From contig NC_068938.1 of the NCBI RefSeq assembly GCF_016801865.2, forward strand, positions 25,312,158-25,376,157: DNA of 64,000 bases. Direction: 5' to 3'. Below the pieces are notes generated by a model, which was given only the letters and a program-made list of their open reading frames with translations, did no database searches and was not told where the DNA came from. The DNA comes from Culex pipiens pallens (lineage: Eukaryota; Arthropoda; Insecta; Diptera; Culicidae). A program made the translations under genes and the position numbers. Shown here piece after piece: positions 24,931-34,950 of this stretch (position 1 is its first letter; each line of letters opens with the position of its first letter).

Positions 24931-25176
24931 TGTAACGAGGCTGCTGAAGGTCACAACAACAACGATCTTTTCGAGGTCAAGGGTTCGGAGATCAACACCA
25001 CTACCGATGAAGATCATCCAACGCCGGGGCTGGTCTTCGTGGGACGTGTGAAGACTCGTCAGTCTAAGCCGAGAGCTAAGAAGAAAGCCCACGGCAAGCG
25101 TGGAAAACGTTGAATTTATACTGTTGTTCGATTTGCTAAATAAATAAATTTAAATAAGTAACTTTTTCGTGTTACA
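24931..25176 (+). repeat. 5' LTR (246 bp)
   Basis: It starts TGTAACGAGG and ends TTTTTCGTGTTACA. An AATAAATAAA signal lies near 25138-25148, suitable for polyadenylation of the genomic RNA, and a weak TATA-like TTTATACT lies near 25114-25122. The first 180 bases have coding character: an open frame of 60 codons plus stop that is used in the 3' copy as the end of gag. Confidence 0.9.
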
Positions 25177-25179
25177 ACT

Positions 25180-25197
25180 TGGGGGCTCAACCGGGAT
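25180..25197 (+). promoter_or_regulatory. Primer binding site, tRNA-Pro-like
   Basis: The sequence TGGGGGCTCAACCGGGAT starts three bases after the 5' LTR. It matches 16 of 18 bases of the classical proline-tRNA primer site (GT replaced by AA in the middle). Position and sequence both fit minus-strand priming; the actual tRNA is inferred. Confidence 0.65.
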
Positions 25198-25216
25198 AGA
25201 TCCCAGCTACAACAAC

Positions 25217-26179
25217 ATGAGCTACAGCAGATTCAAACCGTGGTTTTCCAAGCCGTGCGCACCTATATTCAACGGCAACATCTTCAACTACCCGGCGGTG
25301 GAATTCATTCAGGACTTCGAAGACTACATCGAATTAGTGCAGTTCAACTTCCGTGTAAATCAGTGGACTAAGCGAAGTGTGTTCTTATCCTGCCTTGAAC
25401 ACGATGCGAAGATTTGGGCGAAAGTTTTCGGGAACAAATATCGGACCTACGAGGACGTAAAATTGGCCTTCTTGCGGAGGTTCTGGGGCGACGATGTGCA
25501 GCGACACGTGATGGAAGAGTTTCTGTACGGAACGTATCGACAGAAGGGCCAATGGTCGAAAATGGCCCTGTACTTCATCGGGATGCTGCGCCGGATGTCA
25601 TTTGTGATACCATCACTACCTGACTTATCATTTCTGGACACTATTGGGTACCATTATCCACACCACATCCAGCAGCAGTTAATTAAACAGCAATCAAACG
25701 AAGATGCTTACTTGTATTTGCTGGAGGTCGACCGATCGCTGAACAAGGCCACGCAGATCTTCAAAATACGACGACAGATGCAGCAACTGTCTTACTCTGC
25801 TGGTGTTCGTTTGCCAGAATATTGCACGAACAGTGACTACAAATACCATGAAGCCTCTACAAATATTAGGAACGAAGGAACGAGACACGATTCGCCTGAT
25901 CGAGATACCATTACTACTGTTGGACCCGACAGCGATGATGTGTTGAATACAACTGCTATCACTCCAGAGTCGCTTGGCAGTTCTAGCGGGGGGAGATGTA
26001 ACGAGGCTGCTGAAGGTCACAACAACAACGATCTTTTCGAGGTCAAGGGTTCGGAGATCAACACCACTACCGATGAAGATCATCCAACGCCGGGGCTGGT
26101 CTTCGTGGGACGTGTGAAGACTCGTCAGTCTAAGCCGAGAGCTAAGAAGAAAGCCCACGGCAAGCGTGGAAAACGTTGA
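25217..26179 (+). CDS. Gag-like capsid protein ending inside the 3' LTR
   Basis: This is a 320-residue protein from the first in-frame ATG after the primer site. An open frame without ATG extends 16 codons further back, into the 5' LTR. Residues about 25-175 look like a retrotransposon Gag domain: FLSCLEHDAKIWAKVF, then YEDVKLAFLRRFWGD and a helical MEEFLYGTYRQKGQW segment. Residues about 200-260 are polar, with acidic and serine/threonine patches. Codon 261 is the first codon of the 3' LTR, so residues 261-320 are LTR-encoded and end in a basic tail (VKTRQSKPRAKKKAHGKRGKR without its first residues is about 20 long). There is no CCHC zinc knuckle; the basic tail may bind RNA instead (inference). 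The expected role is packaging of the element's RNA into cytoplasmic particles. The frame is intact, as expected for a recent copy. A host-captured gag gene is less likely, given the LTRs. Confidence 0.85.
   Translation: MSYSRFKPWFSKPCAPIFNGNIFNYPAVEFIQDFEDYIELVQFNFRVNQWTKRSVFLSCLEHDAKIWAKVFGNKYRTYEDVKLAFLRRFWGDDVQRHVMEEFLYGTYRQKGQWSKMALYFIGMLRRMSFVIPSLPDLSFLDTIGYHYPHHIQQQLIKQQSNEDAYLYLLEVDRSLNKATQIFKIRRQMQQLSYSAGVRLPEYCTNSDYKYHEASTNIRNEGTRHDSPDRDTITTVGPDSDDVLNTTAITPESLGSSSGGRCNEAAEGHNNNDLFEVKGSEINTTTDEDHPTPGLVFVGRVKTRQSKPRAKKKAHGKRGKR
25987..25996 (+). promoter_or_regulatory. Polypurine tract
   Basis: The purine run gcggggggaga abuts the 3' LTR (starting 25997), the position needed for plus-strand priming. 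It is also translated, as part of the gag frame. Confidence 0.75.
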
Positions 26180-26242
26180 ATTTATACTGTTGTTCGATTT
26201 GCTAAATAAATAAATTTAAATAAGTAACTTTTTCGTGTTACA
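25997..26242 (+). repeat. 3' LTR (246 bp), contains the end of gag
   Basis: Identical to the 5' LTR over all 246 bases by eye. The gag stop codon is at 26177-26179, so 183 of the 246 bases are coding here. AATAAA motifs follow at about 26203-26214. Confidence 0.9.
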
Positions 26243-26506
26243 GAAGATTATGCGGACCCTGAGATTTATTTTTATGGAAGAATCTGGAATAAGGTATGTT
26301 GCAGTTGTAATAGATTCCCGTTGACCGGCAATCAAATTTGCTTGAGAACTTTTATTAAAAAGACTACCTAAAAAGGAAAAAAATCTATGAGTGCTAAATG
26401 GGAGTGCTAAATATTAGCACTAGCACTGGGCTGGAGTAGCATGCTTTGAACTTGGTGTAAGTGCTAAAATTGAAGTGCCAGTGCAGAGCGTGCCAATGCA
26501 CGTCTG

Positions 26507-26514
26507 CTCTAGGT
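26507..26514. repeat. 8-bp target duplication, right (CTCTAGGT)
   Basis: Pairs with 24450-24457. Confidence 0.75.
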
Positions 26515-27610
26515 ACCCACATAATTCAACCAAACACAATGCCCTCCGCGCGAGATCAGAGGGCCACCCTTCCAAGGGGGACTTTCTCCCCCACCCTCCC
26601 CCAGAGTGGACTCGACCAGGGCACGACCAGGTGACATTTAACATTTGTGAGGGCTGGCGCATGTTCAAATTTCTTCCCACGTGCAGAGAGCGTAGATCCA
26701 AATCGCGAGAAAGTTATTAATTTTATGCTTCAGAAGAAAACGACAAGAAGAAGAAGATCGTGGCGATATATATTTTATAGACGGCAGCGGGAAAATGATC
26801 GCATGTAATTTCCCGCGATCGACTTCTGGATGTTTGATCTCTCGCTTGGGGTTTCGGGTGTCCCACCCCACGGCTAAAATTGATGACGATAATTAATTGA
26901 GTAGCACCATCGCACGTCCAGTGTGGGACCAGGCCGCGCTGTGGGACAGCTTCCAAGAAAGCAAATGCTCTGGGAAAGATGAACAAATCGGATTGGATTG
27001 CCATTTAATCTGCAGACACACGAGAAATAGACAACAGAGTTGCACCAGAATATCTCTACACAGAGACACAATTTGAGAAGCAAGAAAAGTGTGCATCTCA
27101 GCATGATGCCTGCCAATCTTTTCCATTACAACAATTGCCAATTTTTCAAATTGCCACCCCCGAAATTTACTATTCATCAAACAGCTCACTTGTTCTTGAA
27201 TCGCAATCCTATCGTCCACCCACCTTGCTCAACCATTCTCGCTGCCATATATTGTATAACAAGCCGTAATTACACTTTGAGAAAATTATTCCGAATCGGA
27301 TTAAATCGCCGCAGCCGGCTCAGCCTCACTCACATACTGCACCAATTATTTAACAACCGATTCGGCAGCTTTGGCCAATTTCATGATTTGAGGCAACCCC
27401 GCCAACCACCCCCTCAATCGTGGTAGCAATTTATGATCGATTGTTTACTACACACCGTCGGGCCGGTGGTGGTAATGAGATTTTGAATCAATTTCATTTG
27501 GCCAGATGAGAATCTGGAGTAATTTTGATAAAATGCTGCCCGCCCCCCTCATTGCTCACACTAGCACTTGCAGGGGGGGAGGTCAGAGGTAGAGAAGTAA
27601 ACATGTCAGA
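26515..27610. other. Unique island, no gene seen
   Basis: GC-balanced DNA. Overlapping frames on both strands up to 128 codons (27040-27426 plus) show no domain. The CCTCAATCGTGG and ggggggga tracts near 27410-27580 are simple sequence. Confidence 0.45.
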
Positions 27611-30369
27611 GCAGGGATTTTGGAACCATTTACTGAATTTTAAGGTTCTAAAAATTTATTAATTACAAAATATTTTTCAATCAATTTTATCTAAGGTTTA
27701 TCAAAAGTTCGAAATTAACTAATTTTCAAAATATTCTGTGAAAAAAAGTTCATTATAACAATCATTTGAGTGGTAAAAAGATAAACTTGTCAGCACTTGT
27801 ATCGAAAAGTAACAGACAAATCCTATTTTTGCGTATTTTAGGATTTTTGCTATTCCGTCCGTTTTTCGATTTTTTTTCTTTTATTTTCCTTGGGTTCTGT
27901 ACTTTTGTTCGACGAAAATGATGCACATAAGCAATTCTCTACGAAATCGGCCGAGTCTCGTAAATATTCTAAAATTTGTAACTTTTGAAGGAAATTTCTG
28001 ATCGATTGGTGGTGTCTTGGGGAAAGTTGTAGGTATTGTTGAGGTCAATTCAGAAAAAAAATTGATAATGGAAATGTTTTCGGCAGATTACTAAATTGAC
28101 CTTTTTTTCACAAAAAATCAATTTGTCAAAAATGATTTTTTTTTTGTTTCTCATATATTTTAGAGGAAAAAACACAACTTTTGAGCCATAGAGAAGCATA
28201 AAAAAAAATTGCCGCTAATTTTCTGGAAAAAATACAAATTTTAGAATTTTTTTTTGACTTAAATGATTTTAATGTAAAATTATAATTTAATTAAAAAGTA
28301 CTTAAGAGATTTTTGATGAAATTCACCATTTTTAAGATACAGCTGCTTATAGTTTAATGTTGATAAAAAAATTCCGTTTTTTGATTTTTTTAAAAATAGT
28401 TTCCATGGTTGTCCATCCCCGATTTTTTTTCCGAAATGTTCAGATTTGTTTTGAAAATAAAATTGTCAAAGAGACATTGAAGATTTGAGCTCTGGTTGCT
28501 GAAATACAGCGAAAAAAAGAAAAAGAAACAAGAAAATTTAATTTTTTCAAGTCTCATCCAAATTATCCCAAATTGTCTAATACCAATATCTCAGCAACAT
28601 TTGTAAATTTTTTTGATGTCTTCGGAAAACATACTTTGAAAATTTTGGAATAAAGACTTACATTTCAAAAGGGCCAAACATTCAATATTAAGCCTTTTTG
28701 AAATGTTAGTCTTGAATCCATAAAATTTCACATATATTTCATTTTTCAACATTGAAAATCGGACCATTAGTTGCTGAGATATTGGCATTAGAAAATAGGG
28801 CTTTTGGTTTAGAAACTATTTGGGACATGTTATTTAGCGTTCGTTTAAGAACTTTAAGAAATTTATAAATTTTGAATTTAGGGACCACAAATCGGAAAAA
28901 GACGTTAAGCATAAGAGAAAAAATATGTATAAATATTTACATTTTTTTACAATAGCCGTCATAATGTATAAAGCATTATGTAACTCTTTTTGTTTAAATA
29001 TTATAAAAATTAAGCTTGAAATTAAAAAAATAGTTTTTTAAATGCGTTTAATGCTAAACACGAAAACTCTCTGTGCAGATTTAACAATTATTTTCAAATG
29101 GATTTTACAATTCGAAAAGTGAGTCATTTAAAACAGTATTTGAAATTGGATTGATGGTTTTCTGAAATTGAAGGTTATATTCATATAAAAGCTAGCTTTA
29201 TCATTAATATTAACACAAAAAATGTGCACAACACAAAAAAAAATAATAATAAACAAAATTCCAAGCCAAATGAAAAAGAAATAATATTTTATAAAGCAAA
29301 AAACAAACTCTTTTTGGTGCTGTATCAAAATTTTAACAATATTTCGAGTATTTTCTATTTTATTTTTGATCTATTCCAAATATTTAGAAAATTTGTATCA
29401 ACAAAGGAAAATGCTTTTCAAAAAGTTTTCGGTTGATTGCACTTCAATTTCCATTGAGTGTTTTAAAGTTTTTTTTTGTAAAATATTCTATGTTTCTTCG
29501 TTTTTTGCCATACATTGCATCGGTTAATATACCGGAATAAAAAAAAAATACAATTAAGAAAAAAACATAATAGTTTTGGTCATGTTTTTTATTTCCAAAT
29601 GAAAATTAGGTTTTTGTTGAGATTTTCCCTAACAATATTTGTAAAAATATTTTTCAAATATTTGATTTGAAAAGTTTAGAAGCATTACAAGAGTGTAATT
29701 TTTCAATAGCTTTTTTTTATAAATGTCCTGTATTTTTTATATTATTTTTTTGCTTTTTTGATGTTTTCGAATAGCAGTTTCAAAAACACCCAAGAAGCAA
29801 AAAATGAATATTTTGTTTACAGGACCTTTTCTAAAAAAAAACTCAAGATTTTGGCATTGGAAATGAGACTAACAGCTCTCGAGAAATTTTCAGTGACTTC
29901 GAAATTCGTCCTCTGCTGTTCTGGAATGAGTCATTGGAAAAAACGCGAGGACCTGTGACCCCGGACTGATGCAAATCATACTTTTCCATAATTTCGCTGC
30001 CGGTCAGTGGATATTGGAATGGAAGCACACACACCCACACAAAAAAAGCCTATTTTATATTTATGGGAAAACTTATAATTTAGTTAATCTATAACCAAAT
30101 AAAAAAAAGCAACAGAAAAAACTAAATTTCATTAAAAATAGGTTTGAGTGCTATCAGATTTTTAAATGTTTTCCATTAGTTCAAAACCATACAGCACGCC
30201 TAGATTTTTTTTTTGATTTATTTTTGGTAAAATATGTTAAAAGTACCTTACATGTTACAAGTTTTTCAAATTGTGTTAAATTTTTGTTTTGTAAAGATTT
30301 AATTGATACTTATTTACATACTGTTAAAAAATGAATTCTTTCAACAAAGAAAAACTGTTCCAGAAACCC
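27611..30369. repeat. AT-rich tract of old dispersed repeats
   Basis: Positions 27780-27810 ('cagcacttgtatcgaaaagt') match the 11640 half-hairpin copy. The stretch at 27990-28030 is the reverse-strand form of the 16050 repeat ('gatcgattggtggtgtcttg'). Two inverted segments with 'tgctgagatattgg' and 'ccaatatctcagcaac' bracket about 28580-28790. A copy of the 'cacccaagaagcaaaaa' family lies near 29780. No gene is seen. Confidence 0.45.
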
Positions 30370-31487
30370 TTCCTCCATTCATCTAACAATTCTAGTTGTA
30401 ACCCTGCAGCTGCTTGGACCACCCCCATCGATACTCCACAGGGAGATCACCACCACCGGCATGGACGCTGACGTTGCTCAAAATCTGTTTCATTACACTG
30501 CCCAAGGATTTGCCCTCTCCCCAATCCCTGTGATGATGCAGTTGTGGGAGGGAAGCGCGCACGGCGGCCGCAATCGAAGTGATTGTTTTCCAATCATCCT
30601 GATGGAGTTTAGCGAGACAGGTAGGCAATAAACCTGCTGCGCTGTGCTGTGCTGCGGTGTACTCTGAATATTTCACCCAAGAGTGAGAAATGATTGCTTA
30701 CTGTCTGGTCGGACTACTCTAGCTCGCTTGCTCGTGTGTTCGGTATAAATCATCCAGCATCGGATTTAGTCCTGCTGCCGGTGGACGAAACTGTGGGAAA
30801 AGGTTTCATTAGAGTCAACGGGACTGTTTTTGGCGTCCGTCGATGCACACACTCGCTGTATATGCATATCTGGCGTCGCGAGTCCGGACCTCCAAGTGTG
30901 CGCGAGCGCGCGCGGCCTAAGCTCCCCATATAGTCCTCGCGTACCGGGTTCCTCTAAACTAATCCGATTCGAACAAAAAAAAAAAAGAGTTTGCGATGTG
31001 AGCTTGTTTTTGGCGCGCTGGCAGCTGATCTGGATGTAGCGAGCATAAACTACCATATTTAAATTACATTATGGGAAAAACTGAAAATGAAAATGTTGGC
31101 GCGACGACGGTCAGGTGAAGTTGGAGGAGGAGCAGGAGGAGTGAAAACACTGCAGGTGGTTTGCAGGTCAGGTCAGGTAAACTAGACACAGCAGAGGGAA
31201 AGTGGTGTTTGGGGGAAGTGTGTTGTGTAATTTGGAGTTGGGTTGAATTTGAGCCAATATCAATGAAATGTTTATTTCATTATCAGGCCAATTTGGATCA
31301 GTTGCTTCGCACGGGGTGGTGGGAAAATCGATTGGCATCGAAACCGAGCGAGATCAGAGAGATGTTCGTGGGTTGAAGGATTGTGGTGGATTAATTTGGG
31401 GTTGGAAGTTGAAAAGGTGTTACTGACGGTTCAACAATTTTTTTTTGAAGTTAAATCCAGGATTTTTCTACGTTCATCATAACATGA
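30370..31487. other. Unique island, no gene seen
   Basis: GC-balanced. A TATA-like motif (ggtataaatc) lies at about 30741, followed by GC-rich sequence, but no open frame with protein-like features follows it. A promoter is possible but unsupported. Confidence 0.4.
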
Positions 31488-32050
31488 GTTTTGAATAATG
31501 CGTCCATCCCTGAAATTACCGGGACAAAATTCCCGGGATTTTTTTCAAAGCCTGGAATTCGGGAATTTTTATATTTTGTCCCTGGAATCCCCGAAATTGA
31601 CAATCAAATTTTTGTCTGGAAACTCAGATTTGGTTGCGGAATTAGGTGAACAAACAGTCAATAATTAGTAATCGATAAGAATGCGAAAGCCTTAAAATTT
31701 GTATTCGGCAAACATCAGCATTAAATTGGCTTATCAGGGGAAATTGTTAATATTTTTTTTTAAATTATCTATTTGATTTTAAATATCTTTTAAAGATGGG
31801 GAATTTTATTAACCTTTATTTTTTATTATAAATTTATAAGTCTGCATCAAACACCGGAATCTGGGGCAAATCAGGAAAAATGTAACAAATTAAGACAATT
31901 GATTAAGAAATATTCAGATATTATTTCAAACATTTTCAAAGAAATATTTTTAAGCTTTTCTAGTCATGCCATATAAAACAAATATATAATAGAAATAAAT
32001 TTATAAAATTTATAAAATAAATTATAATCAAATTTGAATCACACTGGATA

Positions 32051-33137
32051 CAGTATGTAAAAAAAGTATTTACACCCTTTGGGCACTATGCACATTTTGT
32101 AATGAAACATTTAAACAATTCATAGTTTGACAGCAATCTAGTACTACGTTTTGTTCAGAAACTCATGCCGAACATTTTTCCACAAAAAGCTAATGAAAAG
32201 ATGATTTCCTTAAAAAGTTATATAACACATACTATTACAAAAATCAAAAAATGTGCAAAAAAAAATTAACATAAATAAAGTTATTTGTTGACAAATCACC
32301 ATAAATCTAGTCACCCTATAAGTCACTATAAAACCCACATTTCTAAATACCTAGGTAAAAACGTTGTTATGGTTTCGTTTGAGTAGCCTGCCAAAATTGT
32401 ATGGACTTTCGTAAATTTTGTTCTCTTGGATCAAACTTACTTTTTGCCCAGGTATTTAAAAACGTGGGTTTTATAGAAAACCTAGATGTTTTGGCATCAA
32501 AAGATCGGAAATTTTATACCCTTTCCGATGCCACACAGGTTGATTTGTGAATAGTGGAATGGTTCGGATGCCGGCGGATTTTCCGACGACGTAATTCCGG
32601 GTTGGTACGAAATTCCAACGAAAAATCTATTCTATTGATACAAAGACCCCCAAAACGGTGTTGTACCCACTCCAAAATGCTTGTTTAGCAATTCTATGGT
32701 AATATATTGACATTTAGTTAAATTAAAAGTTTGCAAAATTAATTTTTGATGAGTTTTATATAGAATTTCCAGAGCTATATCAACTTTTATACTAAGTAGT
32801 TAGTAAACTTTATATTCAATTCAAATTCAGTCAAGGATGCCTATTTGGAGATGGGAGACTGGATTTATGGTGATTTGTTAACAAATAACTTTGTTTATGT
32901 TAATTTTTCGAAAGGTGTACAAACTTTTTTTGCACCTTTTTTGATTTTTGTAATAGTATTTGTTATATAACTTTTTATAAAAATCATCTTTTCATGAGCT
33001 TTTTGTAGCAAAATGTTCGGCATGAGTTTCTGAACAAAACGTAGTACTAGGTTTCTGTCAAACTTTAAATTGTTTACATGTTTCATCACAAAAGGTGCAT
33101 TGTGCCCAAGGGGTGTAAATACTTTTTTTACATACTG
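32051..33137. mobile_element. Tc1/mariner-like palindromic element, 1,087 bp
   Basis: The termini CAGTATGTAAAAAAAGTATT and its inverted copy are flanked by TA (32049-32050, 33138-33139). The inverted repeats extend about 250 bases inward on each side (about 32051-32310 and 32865-33137) with moderate divergence. A second, inner inverted pair (32330-32365 with 32438-32475, phrases 'aaaacccac' and 'gtgggtttta') occupies the middle. Apparent frames in the arms are translations of the terminal repeat. No transposase remains. Confidence 0.8.
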
Positions 33138-33139
33138 TA

Positions 33140-33306
33140 TATAATTGTGTTTCATTTAAAATTCATTGCAAAAAAAAAAAAGAAATGAAAAGCACATCTA
33201 AAAACTGCTATCCTTGTTTAGATCAATCAATAGTATTGAGCTAAATCTATAATTTTAAGCTTAAAAAACATAACGAATATAATGAAAACATAGATTTTAT
33301 GACAGT
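33140..33306. other. Fragment of the hAT-like relic between two insertions
   Basis: AT-rich sequence with a 12-base A run at about 33170. It is wedged between the TA duplication of one element and the TTAA duplication of the next. Confidence 0.4.
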
Positions 33307-33310
33307 TTAA
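33307..33310. repeat. TTAA target duplication, left
   Basis: TTAA directly before CCTTCC; its partner is at 36925-36928. Confidence 0.7.
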
Positions 33311-33949
33311 CCTTCCTACGGTATTGGGGTCCTTTTCGGCCTTTTTGAAAATTAACTTTGCCATAACTTTTGCTATATACATGCCAGAGCCTTGAAATTT
33401 TCTGACATTAAATTTATATTTTAAATACACATTTCACAAAACAAACAAACCTTGGACGACCCCTAGGGGAGCGTCCATAACAAAAGTTACTTTAAAGGTA
33501 TTGGGGTCCTTTTCGACCCCAAACTTTAAAAAATCGTCAAAAATCCAGTTTTTGACCGATTCCGGTTCTTTTGGTCACAAATGAAAGCTTAGAACGTCCC
33601 CTTTCCGAAACCGTCCTGGAAAACCGGATTTGGTCACTGTGGCCACCGGGAATCGGCTACAACCGAAAAAAGGCCTTTTTGAGACCCCAACTTTGACGAC
33701 CTGTATCTCCGGCAAATTTCAACCAATCAGGATGCTCCGGATTGCATTCGACAGGTATATACCTGAACTTTGACCACAAATATTAATATCACGGCCAGGT
33801 GACCTACCGGTTCCGGAAATCCGGAACATCCGAAAAGTTCATATTTTACTGTTTTTCACGAATATGTGATACCAATACTCTCATGATAGTTGAAATTGAT
33901 CCATAAAACTTACTAAAAACACAATACACGATTGCCAGAACCACTCTGG

Positions 33950-34950
33950 AGTGTTAGTGGCCACTTCCGGGTAACCTGGAACCGGTTCCCGGGTACCCGA
34001 TGAACGGCCAATTTGATTTTTTTGTTGAAAACCCATCATGTTGCATATCAAACTTCATGAAATTGAAAGATATATCCATCTTTGGTAATGTCGTTAATCG
34101 CTGAGCCATCCTGGCCAATCTGGAACCGGTTACCGGTGGCGCCTTGGGGACACTTCCGGAATATGAGAGAAAACCTATCATCCGACGTATCAAACTTCAT
34201 GAAATTGAAAGATATGTCAATCTACGGTCATGCCAATGTTCGCTGACCCATCCTGGCCAATCTGGAACCGGTTACCGGTGGCCCCTTGGGGACACTTCCG
34301 GAATATGAGAGAAAACCTATCATCCGACGTATCAAACTTCATGAAATTAAAAGATATGTCAATCTACGGTCATGCCAATGTTCGCTGACCCATTCTGGCC
34401 AATCTGGAACCGGTTACCGGTAGCCCCTTGGGGACACTTTCGGAATATGAGAGAAACCTTATCATCCGACATATCAAACTTCATAAAATTGAAAGATATG
34501 TTAATCTACGGTCATGCCGTTGTTCGCTGACCCATCCTGGCCAATCTGGAACCGGTTACCGATGGCCTCTCGGGGACACTTCCGGAATATGAGAGAAACC
34601 CTATCATCCGACGTATCAAACTTCATGAAATTGAAAGATATGTCAATCTACGGTCATGCCGTTGTTTGCTGAAACATTGTGGCCAATCTGGAACCAGTTA
34701 CCGGTGGCCCTTTGGGGACACTCCCGAAATATGATAGAAACCCTATCATCTTACATATCAAACTTCATGAAATTGAAAGATATGTCAATCTACGGTCATG
34801 CCGTTGTTCGCTGATACATTCTGGAACTGGTTCCCTGTGGCTCTTTGGGGACACTCCCAGAATATGAGAGAAACCCTATTATCCGACATATCAAACTTCA
34901 TGAAATTGAAATATATTTCAATCTACGGTCATGCCGATGTTCGCTGACCG
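33950..34950 (+). repeat. 142-bp tandem repeats, left arm
   Basis: About seven units. The phrase CTGGCCAATCTGGAACC starts at 34111, 34253, 34395 and 34537, and a variant at 34679, each exactly 142 bases apart. Each unit has the palindromic core GGAACCGGTTACCGG and a 'cttcatgaaattgaaagata' segment. Because 142 is not a multiple of three, any translation changes frame between units. Confidence 0.9.

Larger units (their letters stand above)
24931..26242 (+). mobile_element. Gag-only LTR retrotransposon (TR-GAG/TRIM-like), 1,312 bp
   Basis: Two 246-bp LTRs, identical as far as I can read, begin TGTAAC and end GTTACA. They are flanked by GAAG duplications. A tRNA-proline-like primer site lies just inside the 5' LTR and a purine tract lies just outside the 3' LTR. 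The interior of 820 bp encodes only a Gag-like protein: no protease, reverse transcriptase, RNase H or integrase. Identical LTRs imply recent insertion. Mobility must depend on enzymes from another element, presumably one with matching LTRs. The Gag family resembles that of Ty3/gypsy-type elements; that placement is inference from the Gag motif and the 4-bp duplication. Confidence 0.9.
24458..26506. mobile_element. hAT-like non-autonomous element carrying an LTR element
   Basis: The left end CAGACATGCATTGGCAC and the inverted right end CAGACGTGCATTGGCAC differ at one base. They are flanked by perfect CTCTAGGT duplications. CAG-starting ends with 8-bp duplications are typical of the hAT superfamily. 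AGCACT/AGTGCT motifs recur near both ends (for example 24485-24540 and 26390-26480), as expected for subterminal transposase-binding repeats. Without the inner LTR element the unit is about 730 bp. It has no transposase. Confidence 0.75.

Noticed and set aside
24871..25113. 80-codon frame as a separate gene
   Set aside because: It begins in flanking DNA and reads into the 5' LTR; its last 60 codons are the same LTR-encoded end used by gag in the 3' LTR.
30735..30790. Promoter at a TATA-like motif
   Set aside because: No coding exon or clear initiator follows; a single ggtataaatc match is expected by chance.
32895..33155. 86-codon minus-strand frame
   Set aside because: It is the translation of a terminal inverted repeat of a Tc1-like element, mirrored at 32051-32280.
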